44,702 bases of DNA from Candidatus Rokuibacteriota bacterium (GTDB taxonomy: Bacteria > Methylomirabilota > Methylomirabilia > Rokubacteriales > CSP1-6): positions 1-44,702 of the forward strand of contig JACPCG010000016.1 of NCBI GenBank assembly GCA_016179925.1, in the 5' to 3' direction. Made by a program: the position numbers and the translations under genes. Below are positions 15,874-23,014 of the stretch, one piece after another (position 1 is the first letter of the stretch; every line of letters begins with the position of its first letter). Under the pieces are notes generated by a model that searched no databases, was not told the DNA's origin, and saw nothing but the letters and a program-made list of their open reading frames with translations.

Positions 15874-16110
15874 ATGGATGACACACCGATTCCAGGGTTC
15901 CGATACCTCGTGACGAATCCCGAACGTCTGGGCGGGAAACCCACGATCCGGGGAACACGCCTCTCGGCGTCGTTCATCCTGGCGTGCCTGGCCGAAGGTA
16001 TGTCGTACGAAGACATCGTGCGGGAATACTCGGATTTCCCGCGCGACAGCCTCGCTGAGGTGCTCCGCTTCGCCGCAGAGGTCACAGATCGGAGCGATGT
16101 GGCTGCTTGA
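15874..16110 (+). CDS. DUF433-family antitoxin
   Basis: A 78-residue protein with the DUF433 pattern: NPERLGGKPTIRGTRLSASF, then LACLAEGMSYEDIVREYSDF, a winged-helix-like DNA-binding fold. DUF433 proteins are usually antitoxins paired with a DUF5615/PIN-like toxin, which is exactly what follows with a 14-bp overlap. The ATG at 15874 has GAGGAGG at good spacing and is preferred over the longer open frame. Since the toxin is broken (next entry), this antitoxin may now be an orphan. Confidence 0.85.
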   Translation: MDDTPIPGFRYLVTNPERLGGKPTIRGTRLSASFILACLAEGMSYEDIVREYSDFPRDSLAEVLRFAAEVTDRSDVAA

Positions 16111-16339
16111 CGTCAACCTCCCCACCGCCCTCACCCGACTTCTCCACGGCTACGCCATCGTCGCCGAGACGACAGCAGGGCGGGGCTGGCGGGAGCTGAC
16201 GAACGGAGACCTGGCCCAAGCGGACCCCGCGCGCAGGATGGAGCCCAGCCGCGACGGGACGCGCGGGCGCCGGCCGCGTGGTCGAGCGACCCCTCCCGAG
16301 GCCACGCGCCGCGTGCCACCGCCCGGCTCCTGGCGCTAG
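16097..16339 (+). pseudogene. DUF5615/PIN-like toxin truncated by a palindromic repeat
   Basis: The frame begins MWLLDVNLPTALTRLLHGY with the first catalytic Asp (WLLDVNL) expected of DUF5615/Mut7-C-type PIN toxins. It continues through GWRELTNGDLAQA to about residue 42. From there the reading (ADPARRMEPSRDG onwards) is encoded by repeat element P3, starting at about 16220, and ends at the CTAG boundary of that repeat. A normal toxin would continue with the remaining acidic residues of the nuclease site, which are missing. It is therefore very probably inactive. Confidence 0.7.
16220..16339. repeat. Partial copy of the CTAG-bounded palindrome (element P3)
   Basis: It shares GCGGACCCCGCGCGCAGGAT, then GGAGCCC, GCCGCGTGGTCGAGCGA and CCCTCCCGAGG with the middle and right part of element P2 (about 26963 onward), ending in CTAG at 16336-16339. 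The left arm is missing. That CTAG gives the TAG stop of the toxin reading on the + strand and of the deoxyhypusine-synthase homologue on the - strand. Confidence 0.65.
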
Positions 16340-17406
16340 TAGACCTCGGAGAGGTTGAGCGGCTTGGGGTGGAGGCGCCGGTGGGCGGGGCCGAAGTGCT
16401 CGGCGAGCCCCTGGCAGATGAGGGGAAGCGCGATCGTCACGTCGGCGAAGCACATGACGTTGTCGCCGCCCTTCGCCTCCTTGCCCCACGAGATGCACTC
16501 GGTCGCGAGCGCCGCGCCGCCGAGCCCGCCATAGATCGTGTTGTCGGTCGTGATCTGGATCGCGGCGACATGCGGCCTCGGGTCCTCGTTGCCGTGGCGG
16601 GAGGAGACGCTCGTCGCCGTGATCTGGAGGAAGTCCTTCGGCACGCCGCCGCCCAGGAAGACGACCGAGGTGCCGCGCCCGGACGTCATCGCGCCGTCCA
16701 TGATGTCCGTGGCGATTCGATAGTCGCGGAAGAAGTCCACGACGGGCGCCTGGTCGGCCTTCGCGGCCTTGTCGTACCCCTCGCCGAGCGGGCCGTCGGG
16801 CAGGCCGCAGCAGAACACGGGCACCTGGCAGCGGGCGGCCGTCGCGAGGATCGACCGGGTGAACCCCCTACCCTCGAGCCAGAGGCCGAACTCGTGGAGG
16901 AACCGCACGGTCGGGATCGTGGGCTTGCGCCACCGCTCGGCCAGTTCGTTGATGAACGCGCTCGTGACGCGCGTCTCGAGCTGGTCGTATTTCTCCTTCG
17001 ACACGATGTGGTCGTAGAAGCGGTAATAGCCGGCCGTCCAGAGGTCCGCGTCGTCGACGTCGTCGGCATCGACGCGGTAGACGCGCGTGCCGTCCAGCTG
17101 CTCGAGGAGGTCTTCCGTGATGTTGGCCGAGGTCGAGGCGAGCACGTCGATATACCCGCGCTCCATGAGCCACGTCACCAGGGGCCACATGCCGGCGCTC
17201 GAGAGCGACGCCGCGTACCCGAGACAGACGAGGCTGGGGCCCTCGATCATCCGTTTCCAGACCTCGAAGGCCTGGCCGAGCTGCCGCCCCTGGAAGGCGG
17301 ACCGGCGCATCTTCGAGAGCATGGCGAGGACGGACGGGTCGCCGTCGGCCACCGTCATCGGCTCGCGGACCAGACTCGGATCGTCGTATCGGCGCTTGCC
17401 GGGCAT
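16336..17406 (-). CDS. Deoxyhypusine synthase family protein (SpeY/homospermidine synthase-like)
   Basis: A 356-residue NAD-dependent enzyme of the deoxyhypusine synthase fold, which transfers an aminobutyl group from spermidine. Family marks are STSANITEDLLEQL (about 91-104), VVFLGGGVPKDFLQ (about 248-261), the DNTIYGGLGGAALATECISW block (about 288-307) and its catalytic Lys (SWGK, Lys309). Bacteria have no eIF5A; known bacterial homologues (SpeY) make homospermidine from spermidine and putrescine. It is the second gene of an operon with a fused AdoMetDC-like protein 15 nt upstream, which supports a polyamine role. The C-terminal stop lies in repeat P3. Confidence 0.85.
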   Translation of the reverse strand: MPGKRRYDDPSLVREPMTVADGDPSVLAMLSKMRRSAFQGRQLGQAFEVWKRMIEGPSLVCLGYAASLSSAGMWPLVTWLMERGYIDVLASTSANITEDLLEQLDGTRVYRVDADDVDDADLWTAGYYRFYDHIVSKEKYDQLETRVTSAFINELAERWRKPTIPTVRFLHEFGLWLEGRGFTRSILATAARCQVPVFCCGLPDGPLGEGYDKAAKADQAPVVDFFRDYRIATDIMDGAMTSGRGTSVVFLGGGVPKDFLQITATSVSSRHGNEDPRPHVAAIQITTDNTIYGGLGGAALATECISWGKEAKGGDNVMCFADVTIALPLICQGLAEHFGPAHRRLHPKPLNLSEVY

Positions 17407-17421
17407 GGGCGGTCTCCTGAG

Positions 17422-18216
17422 CTAGTGGTGCGGTGCGAGCCACGAGCGGGACTTCGCGTGCTCGTCCGCCCGCTCGGTCCTCAAGAACCGGTACCGGCTC
17501 CCCCGCGCGATCATGGCTTCGTGGACGGTGCCGCCGGGGAGGCACGCCTTGAGCTGCGGGACCACGCAGTCCCGGTCGAAGAAGCGGCACGAAAAGATGT
17601 CGAAATAGGCCCGCTCGTCGTCGGGGAAGACGTGCAGGCTCAGGTGGCTCTCCGCGATCATCGTCATCGCCGAGAGGACTCGCCGCCCGTCGGGCATCGC
17701 GTCGCGGATGACGTAGGGGCGCATGATCGGCGTCATGCCGATGGTCCGGGGCAGCCGGTCGAAGAGGGCGAAGAGCGTGTCCATGCTCTGCGGCCCCTGG
17801 TAGGCGTCGATGTTCAGGAAGAGGTGCGGGCCGAAGTCGGCGTCCACATCGGGTTCGGTGTCCTTCAGGTCCTGCCGCTCCACAGTCTGGACGTTGGTGA
17901 CGGAGCAGGGGAAGGCCGTCTCGAGGACCGACCGAAGCCGGTCGGCGTCGAAAGCGTCGGGCGCGACCAGGTCGGCGAAGTACGCCTCGCGGAACGAGAA
18001 GGTGTGCAGGGTGAAGTGGCCGCCGGCGAGGAACAGGAACGCGCTGACGCCGCAGTCCTCCGCCACGACGCCGTTGTAGTACGGGAGCACGAAGGCGGGC
18101 ATCGCCGGCCGGAGGCCGAGCTGCACCGGGACTTCCTCGAGCACCTCCTGCACCAGCGGGACGTGGTCGAAGCGGGACCGGAACCCCTGAAACCCGTCAA
18201 TCGTGAAGTGGAGCAT
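17422..18216 (-). CDS. Tandem-domain S-adenosylmethionine decarboxylase-like protein
   Basis: 264 residues, twice the length of bacterial SpeH-type AdoMetDC, with two similar halves. The C-terminal half has the pyruvoyl site: ESHLSLHVFPDDERAYFDIF followed by SC. It gives Ser190, His195 and Cys210, the same spacing as Ser63, His68 and Cys83 of the Thermotoga enzyme. In the N-terminal half the matching segment is AGGHFTLHTFSFREAYFADL: the cleavage Ser is Gly and the Cys is lost, so only one half should self-process. This mirrors the duplication seen in eukaryotic AdoMetDC but with the active half reversed. It could decarboxylate AdoMet, ornithine or arginine. Start: ATG 18216 with GAGGAGG. Confidence 0.82.
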   Translation of the reverse strand: MLHFTIDGFQGFRSRFDHVPLVQEVLEEVPVQLGLRPAMPAFVLPYYNGVVAEDCGVSAFLFLAGGHFTLHTFSFREAYFADLVAPDAFDADRLRSVLETAFPCSVTNVQTVERQDLKDTEPDVDADFGPHLFLNIDAYQGPQSMDTLFALFDRLPRTIGMTPIMRPYVIRDAMPDGRRVLSAMTMIAESHLSLHVFPDDERAYFDIFSCRFFDRDCVVPQLKACLPGGTVHEAMIARGSRYRFLRTERADEHAKSRSWLAPHH

Positions 18217-18371
18217 TCGCCTCCTCGTGTGAACGCGCCCTCGCGCTCGGGTATCGGGTCGGGATGGGTCGGGCGGCGGCGGTGAGTCCGGACGGGGCGA
18301 TGGAGAGTCTGGGAGCGGTGACGGCGAGAGTGCTGCGAGAGCCCGCGAGGTCGGTGGAGACCGGCGGACCG

Positions 18372-18432
18372 CAGTACACCGTCAGTCGAGGAAGCCCGTT
18401 GGGCTACGTCGCATCACGACGGGCGTGTACCG
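18372..18432 (-). ncRNA. Candidate structured leader RNA of the polyamine operon
   Basis: In the predicted 5' leader, CGGTACAC (18425-18432) can pair with GTGTACTG (18372-18379). Between them are two hairpins: CGTCG-TGATG-CGACG (18407-18421) and AGCCC-AAC-GGGCT (18393-18405). This gives a three-way-junction outline with a single-stranded CCTCGACTGAC segment. No match to a named riboswitch is recognised. GC-rich sequence forms chance hairpins, so this is only a candidate. The remainder of 18217-18371 shows nothing recognisable except the SpeD-like gene's ribosome binding site. Confidence 0.3.
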
Positions 18433-18449
18433 TGCCTCATCGAAACCCA

Positions 18450-18478
18450 TGCTAACGACAGGTTCGAAGCGAAGTCAA
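18450..18478 (-). promoter_or_regulatory. Candidate promoter of the AdoMetDC/DHS-like operon
   Basis: TTGACT and TTAGCA on the reverse strand are 17 bases apart. Start of transcription would be near 18443, leaving a leader of about 225 nt before the ATG at 18216, unusually long for this window. Confidence 0.5.
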
Positions 18479-18905
18479 TTCCAAACCGTCGCCGAGAGGC
18501 CCTTCCGGCCGGCTGGGCCGGGTGGCCGCGCGGTGGCGAGTCGGTTAAGCTTCCCGCCATGACGTGCTTCCGCTGCGGGCACGAGAATCCCCCGGGCTCC
18601 CGCTACTGCAACGCCTGCGGCACGCGGCTCGACGCGGCGCCGGGCGCCGCCGCACTCCGCGCCTACACGCCGCAGCACCTCGCCGAGAAGATCCTGACGA
18701 CGCGCGCCGCCCTCGAGGGCGAGCGCAAGCAGGTGACGGTCCTCTTCGCCAACCTGAAGGGCTCGATGGAGCTCCCCGCCGACCGCGACACGCTCGTCGT
18801 GTTCTACTGCGGCGGGCCCAACTGAGCCCAGAGCCCCGACGCCGCGGTCGCGGCATACCACTTGGGATTCCGGCGGATCATGGTGATGCATGGCGGAGAT
18901 AAAGA

Positions 18906-20016
<1,111 letters not shown>

Positions 20017-20036
<20 letters not shown>

Positions 20037-20130
20037 CGACGCCTACGTTGGTCAGCACGATGACGAGGCCTACCAGCGTCAGCATGAGTCCCGCGAGCAT
20101 CAAGCCCCTGGGGAACCTCGCGCCGCTCAT
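20017..20130 (-). CDS. Small single-span membrane protein (37 aa)
   Basis: ATG 20130 has GGGAGG six bases upstream and lies 16 nt after the MOSC gene's stop on the same strand. The peptide is mostly one hydrophobic segment (LMLAGLMLTLVGLVIVLTNV) with a short basic N-terminus (MSGARFPRG), so an inner-membrane miniprotein is likely. It overlaps the 3' end of the opposite sorbosone-dehydrogenase gene by 20 bp. No family is recognised; the strong ribosome binding site and operon position are the main support. Confidence 0.55.
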
Positions 20131-20146
20131 GGACAACCTCCCGGGA

Positions 20147-20644
20147 TCAGGCGGTCTTCGGCCGGACGACGTCGCCCACGCGGATCACGCCCTCGGAGAG
20201 GATCCGCGCGCGGAGCCCGCCGCGGTGGATGAGCCCTGCCATCACGCCCTGCTGCGTCAGGTTCTCGAGGTGCTTGCAGGGCTCGCAGAGCCGCGTGCCG
20301 ACCAGCAACACCGGCCCCACCCAGAATTCGCGCTCCACGAGATGGTTGAGCGGCACGCCGGCGGTCGCGAGGTTGCGGCGGGTCTCGGCGGGCGAGAGCG
20401 TGATGCCGAGCCGCCGGCCCTCGGCGTTCTCGACGCCATCGAGCAGCGCCTCGACCGCTTCGGTCTCGATGAGCGTGACCTCGCGCCCGCCGTGGCTGGC
20501 TTTCCGCGAGTAGAAGCCGGTGCCGAGGAAGTACCGGTCGCCTTCCAGCCCGCGCCCGGGCACGGCCCGGACCGCGGGGAGGGATTCCATCGGTGCGGAG
20601 TCTTTCTTGGCGATGTGGATCGAGACGACGCTCCCCTGCCACAT
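20147..20644 (-). CDS. MOSC domain protein
   Basis: 165 residues, a stand-alone MOSC (Moco sulfurase C-terminal) domain, thought to handle sulfur or molybdenum-cofactor intermediates. Visible: a basic, Gly-rich entry (AVPGRGLEGDRYFLG), the EVTLIETEAVEAL strand-helix, LSPAETRRNLATAGVPLNHL and the conserved Cys region GTRLCEPCKHLE (about 119-130), which includes the presumed sulfur-carrying Cys. It starts at ATG 20644, 10 nt after mlaC ends, and continues to the small membrane protein, so these form one operon with the zinc-ribbon gene and mlaC. Confidence 0.83.
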   Translation of the reverse strand: MWQGSVVSIHIAKKDSAPMESLPAVRAVPGRGLEGDRYFLGTGFYSRKASHGGREVTLIETEAVEALLDGVENAEGRRLGITLSPAETRRNLATAGVPLNHLVEREFWVGPVLLVGTRLCEPCKHLENLTQQGVMAGLIHRGGLRARILSEGVIRVGDVVRPKTA

Positions 20645-20654
20645 GCAGGGGATT

Positions 20655-21248
20655 CTACTGCTTTTCCCGGACCTGTTTCACCAGCTGCTGATAGGAGGTG
20701 CGCTGGATGATCCGGTCGAACTGGCTCCGATAGTTGGCCACGAGGCTCACGCCCTCGAACACGACGTCGAAGGCGCGCCAGCGGTCGCCGCGCCGGAGCA
20801 TGCGGTACTCCACGAGGACCTCGGCGCCCTGCCCGGTGACGATCTTCGTCCGCACCGTCGCGGACTCACCCTCGATCGTGTCGCCGAGGAGCGCGACCTT
20901 CTCGCCGTTGTAGGTCTCGATCTGGCCCATGTAGGACCGCTCGAGCAGATCGCCGAACACCTGGATGAACTCGTCGCGCTCGGCGGGGGTTCGCTCCTCC
21001 CAGTGGCGCCCGAGGCTGCGCCGGCTGATCTCCTCGAAGTCGAAGATGTGGTTCATGATCCGGCGGATCGCCTGGCGCCGCTCCTGGCTCCGGCCCGGTT
21101 TCCTGAGCTCGGGGTCGTCGAGGATCCTGAGCGCCTGGTCGATCCCCGCGAAGAGATGGTCGGCCGGCTGGCCGGCCCACGCCCGCGGCTGGAGCGACAC
21201 CGCCACGAGGAGCGCGGCGGCGACCATCAGGGCGCGGCGCGGCGTCAT
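20655..21248 (-). CDS. mlaC: MlaC/Ttg2D-family phospholipid-binding periplasmic protein
   Basis: 197 residues with a signal peptide (ALMVAAALLVAVSLQPRAWA, to about residue 25). The MlaC pattern follows: RRIMNHIFDFEEISRRSLGR, then HWEERTPAERDEFIQVFGDL, a tyrosine-rich SYMGQIETYNGEKV, YRMLRRGDRWRAFDVVFEGV and SLVANYRSQFDRII. MlaC shuttles phospholipids between outer and inner membranes, indicating a diderm envelope. Other mla genes are not next to it. The ATG overlaps the stop of the small zinc-ribbon gene by one base (TGATG). Confidence 0.87.
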   Translation of the reverse strand: MTPRRALMVAAALLVAVSLQPRAWAGQPADHLFAGIDQALRILDDPELRKPGRSQERRQAIRRIMNHIFDFEEISRRSLGRHWEERTPAERDEFIQVFGDLLERSYMGQIETYNGEKVALLGDTIEGESATVRTKIVTGQGAEVLVEYRMLRRGDRWRAFDVVFEGVSLVANYRSQFDRIIQRTSYQQLVKQVREKQ

Positions 21249-21436
21249 CAGTTGTTACCCGTGAGGTTGAGGATCCGCCCTTCGAGCAGATGGAGGAGCG
21301 GCACGTACTCGTCGCTGCCGCACGACGGGCACGTCGTCTCGCCGAGCTCGAAGCACTCCTCGCACGCCACGCACACGGCGAGGCTCCGGAGCGGAATCGG
21401 AACTCTCGAAAGGGACCTGACCACCGTGCTGATCAT
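21248..21436 (-). CDS. Small zinc-ribbon protein (62 aa)
   Basis: It starts at ATG 21436 with GGAGG upstream; the longer open frame to 21706 runs into repeat sequence and is not used. Two CxxC pairs, CVACEEC and CPSCGSDEY, form a likely zinc ribbon, flanked by VPLLHLLEGRILN. Such small ribbons are often described only as hypothetical or hydrogenase-maturation-like; no specific role can be assigned. It is the first gene of the operon with mlaC, MOSC and the membrane miniprotein. Confidence 0.65.
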   Translation of the reverse strand: MISTVVRSLSRVPIPLRSLAVCVACEECFELGETTCPSCGSDEYVPLLHLLEGRILNLTGNN

Positions 21437-21610
21437 TGCCTTGGATCCTCCTGGCAGGTCCCTAACGCAAGCCCGATACCAATCCGGAAATATCATGCAA
21501 CCTGCTGAAATGTAGTCGCTTCTGAGCTGGCCCGTGCGAGAGGCGCCTGCGGCCGCTCGGTTTCTTACCACCCGGAATGGTGAGCGCGTGACCAGCCCTG
21601 CTCCGGCACA

Positions 21611-21714
21611 AAGTCTGTGAACGAATCGCGTTGTCGAAGGGCGCCACGGCTGTGCCGAGGCGCCCTGAGCGCCGGGGGGCTTGGGGGGCGCCCGGAGGCC
21701 CCCCATGTACTCAG
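21611..21714 (+). repeat. Dispersed double-hairpin repeat, copy R2
   Basis: It contains GTGAACGAATCGCGTTGTCG, a GGCGCC/GGCGCC-type stem, GGGGGGCTTGGGGGG and GGCCCCCCATGTACTCAG. It is in direct tandem with R3, sharing the CTCAG at 21710-21714. It lies between the start of the zinc-ribbon gene and the end of the holin-like gene. The gap 21437-21610 holds no recognisable gene. Confidence 0.75.
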
Positions 21715-21817
21715 AGCCCGTGAACGAATCGCCTGGTCGAGGAGCGCCACGGCTTCGCCGGGGCGCGCCGAGCGTCGGGGGGCTTGGGGGGCCCTTCGAG
21801 GCCCCCCATGTACTCAG
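21710..21817 (+). repeat. Dispersed double-hairpin repeat, copy R3
   Basis: Nearly the same as R1: CTCAGAGCCCGTGAACGAAT at the start, then GGGGGGCCCTTCGAGGCCCC and CCATGTACTCAG at the end. The final CTCAG contains the TGA stop (reverse strand) of the holin-like gene, just as R1 does for the PLP enzyme. Confidence 0.8.
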
Positions 21818-22200
21818 TCGTGGAGCCGCCGTCCTCGGCCGGTGATGACGACGATGCGGCCCCGGTCGCTCACGAAGGCGTTGAGGATCCAGCTCACGAC
21901 GCTGACGAGGAGCGCGCCCCAGACCGCCGCCCAGACGCCGTGGATCTCGAAGCCCGTCACGAGCAGGGACGTGAGCCAGAGACAGAGGCCGTTGAGGACG
22001 AGGAGGAAGAGCCCCAGCGTGACGAGCGTCACCGGCAGGGTGAGGACGACCAGGATCGGGCGCACGATCGCGTTGATCAGCCCGAGCACGAGCCCCGCGC
22101 CGAGCGCCGTGAGGAGCGAGCTCACCTCGATCCCCGGCACGATCCGGGCGATCAGATAGATCGCGAACGCGTTGACGAGCACCCGGATCAGGAATCCCAT
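21814..22200 (-). CDS. Four-span membrane protein of the phage holin 4_2 family
   Basis: 128 residues with four hydrophobic segments, beginning MGFLIRVLVNAFAIYLIARI and including LGLINAIVRPILVVLTLPVT, a motif typical of the Phage_holin_4_2/DUF360 family (for example Mycobacterium 4-TMS proteins and E. coli YvlD-like proteins). Despite the name, chromosomal members are not from phages and their role is unknown. The C-terminal tail is basic (DRGRIVVITGRGRRLHD). The stop lies in repeat R3. Confidence 0.8.
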   Translation of the reverse strand: MGFLIRVLVNAFAIYLIARIVPGIEVSSLLTALGAGLVLGLINAIVRPILVVLTLPVTLVTLGLFLLVLNGLCLWLTSLLVTGFEIHGVWAAVWGALLVSVVSWILNAFVSDRGRIVVITGRGRRLHD

Positions 22201-22274
22201 GCCGGCTTCAGTATGCCCTGGGCGCGCGCATTTCCGAGCGCGCCGCGGCGCTTCTCATCTACTATTCCCCCCTG

Positions 22275-22382
22275 ATGGCCGACAGCTCCCGGAGCCAGCG
22301 CTGGGTCCAGTGGGCCGGCCACGCGCTGATCATCGGCGCCGCGCTCCTCGCCCTCTGGCGCGAGTGGACCGCGGAGCCCTGA
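22275..22382 (+). CDS. Small single-span protein (35 aa) before the CarS-like gene
   Basis: ATG 22275 opens a 35-codon frame (MADSSRSQRWVQWAGHALII, then GAALLALWREW) with one hydrophobic stretch, ending 5 nt before the GTG of the next gene. Position suggests coupled translation with the CarS-like gene. A TACTAT about 10 nt upstream may be its -10. No family is recognised. Confidence 0.4.
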   Translation: MADSSRSQRWVQWAGHALIIGAALLALWREWTAEP

Positions 22383-22387
22383 GCCCC

Positions 22388-22888
22388 GTGCTCTCCCGCG
22401 TCCTCCAGCTCCTCTACTTCATGGCGCCCGCGTACGTCGCCAACATGGCGCCCCCGTTCGTCCGCTACTGGCAGGGATGGAACCGGCCGATTAGCGAGCG
22501 CTGGCTCGGCAGCCACAAGACAGTCATGGGGTTCGCCGCCGGCGTGCTCGTCGCGGTGCTTGTCACGCTGCTGCAGTGGCGCATCGGCTGGGACGGCGCG
22601 CTCGTCGCCTACGACGGGTGGCTGGGCCTCGGCGTGCGCTTCGGCGCCGGCGCGATGGCGGGTGACTGCGCGAAGAGCCTCTTCAAGCGCCGGGCCGGCG
22701 TGCCGCCGGGGAAGCCCTGGATCCCGTTCGACCAGCTCGACTTCGTCCTGGGCGCGCTCGTGTTCGTCTGGCCGCGGGCGGCGCTCGCGTGGAGCGACCT
22801 GGCGATCATCCTCCTCGTGAGCTTCGGCGGCCACATCCTCGTCAACCACATCGGCTACTGGCTCGGCGTCCGCGACGCTCGATGGTAG
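22388..22888 (+). CDS. CDP-archaeol synthase/DUF46-like membrane protein
   Basis: 166 residues with about four or five membrane spans and the CarS/CdsA-like signature: APAYVANMAPPF at about residues 14-25, GSHKTVMGFAAGVLVAVLVT, GLGVRFGAGAMAGDCAKSLF and KRRAGVPPGKPWIPFDQLDF. In archaea CarS makes CDP-archaeol; bacterial members with the same Asp-containing GD-KS-KRR motif are found but their lipid substrate is uncertain. The GTG 22388 start is chosen because the family begins near LQLLYFMAPAY. Confidence 0.78.
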   Translation: MLSRVLQLLYFMAPAYVANMAPPFVRYWQGWNRPISERWLGSHKTVMGFAAGVLVAVLVTLLQWRIGWDGALVAYDGWLGLGVRFGAGAMAGDCAKSLFKRRAGVPPGKPWIPFDQLDFVLGALVFVWPRAALAWSDLAIILLVSFGGHILVNHIGYWLGVRDARW

Positions 22889-22911
22889 CGGCGAGGCGCC
22901 TCTCTGTCGGT

Positions 22912-23014
22912 CTCGGCAGAAGCGAGACGGGACACGGGGGCGCTCGCGGAGCGGCACCAGGATCTCATAGCGCTGGAGCCGCTCCGCGAGCGCGTCTTCG
23001 CTCTCGAGCGTGTA
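22912..23014 (-). pseudogene. D-2-hydroxyacid dehydrogenase N-terminal remnant with a perfect 16-bp hairpin
   Basis: Directly after the TAG of the binding-protein gene, and in the same frame, the reverse strand reads LESEDALAERLQRYEILVPL then RERPRVPSRF. This resembles the early part of D-isomer-specific 2-hydroxyacid dehydrogenases (EDALxxRLxxYExLVxMRERTPF). It has no start and ends in unrelated sequence. Within it, GCGCTCGCGGAGCGGC (22940-22955) and its exact complement (22978-22993) flank a 22-nt loop; the hairpin may work as a terminator between the two convergent operons, though no T-run follows. Confidence 0.4.

Noticed and set aside
18823-18825. In-frame TGA at a Cys position of the rhodanese fragment, with a small GC hairpin downstream, as another selenocysteine
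   Set aside because: The surrounding gene is a chimera lacking the first half of the rhodanese and most of the cyclase, and the hairpin is a generic GC palindrome; decay is simpler.
21611-21817. Tandem repeats as a CRISPR array
   Set aside because: Only two units, almost identical throughout without unique spacers, about 100 bp each, and no cas genes.
21814-22200. Holin-like gene as evidence of a prophage
   Set aside because: Chromosomal members of this family are widespread, and no other phage genes, integrase or attachment sites are nearby.
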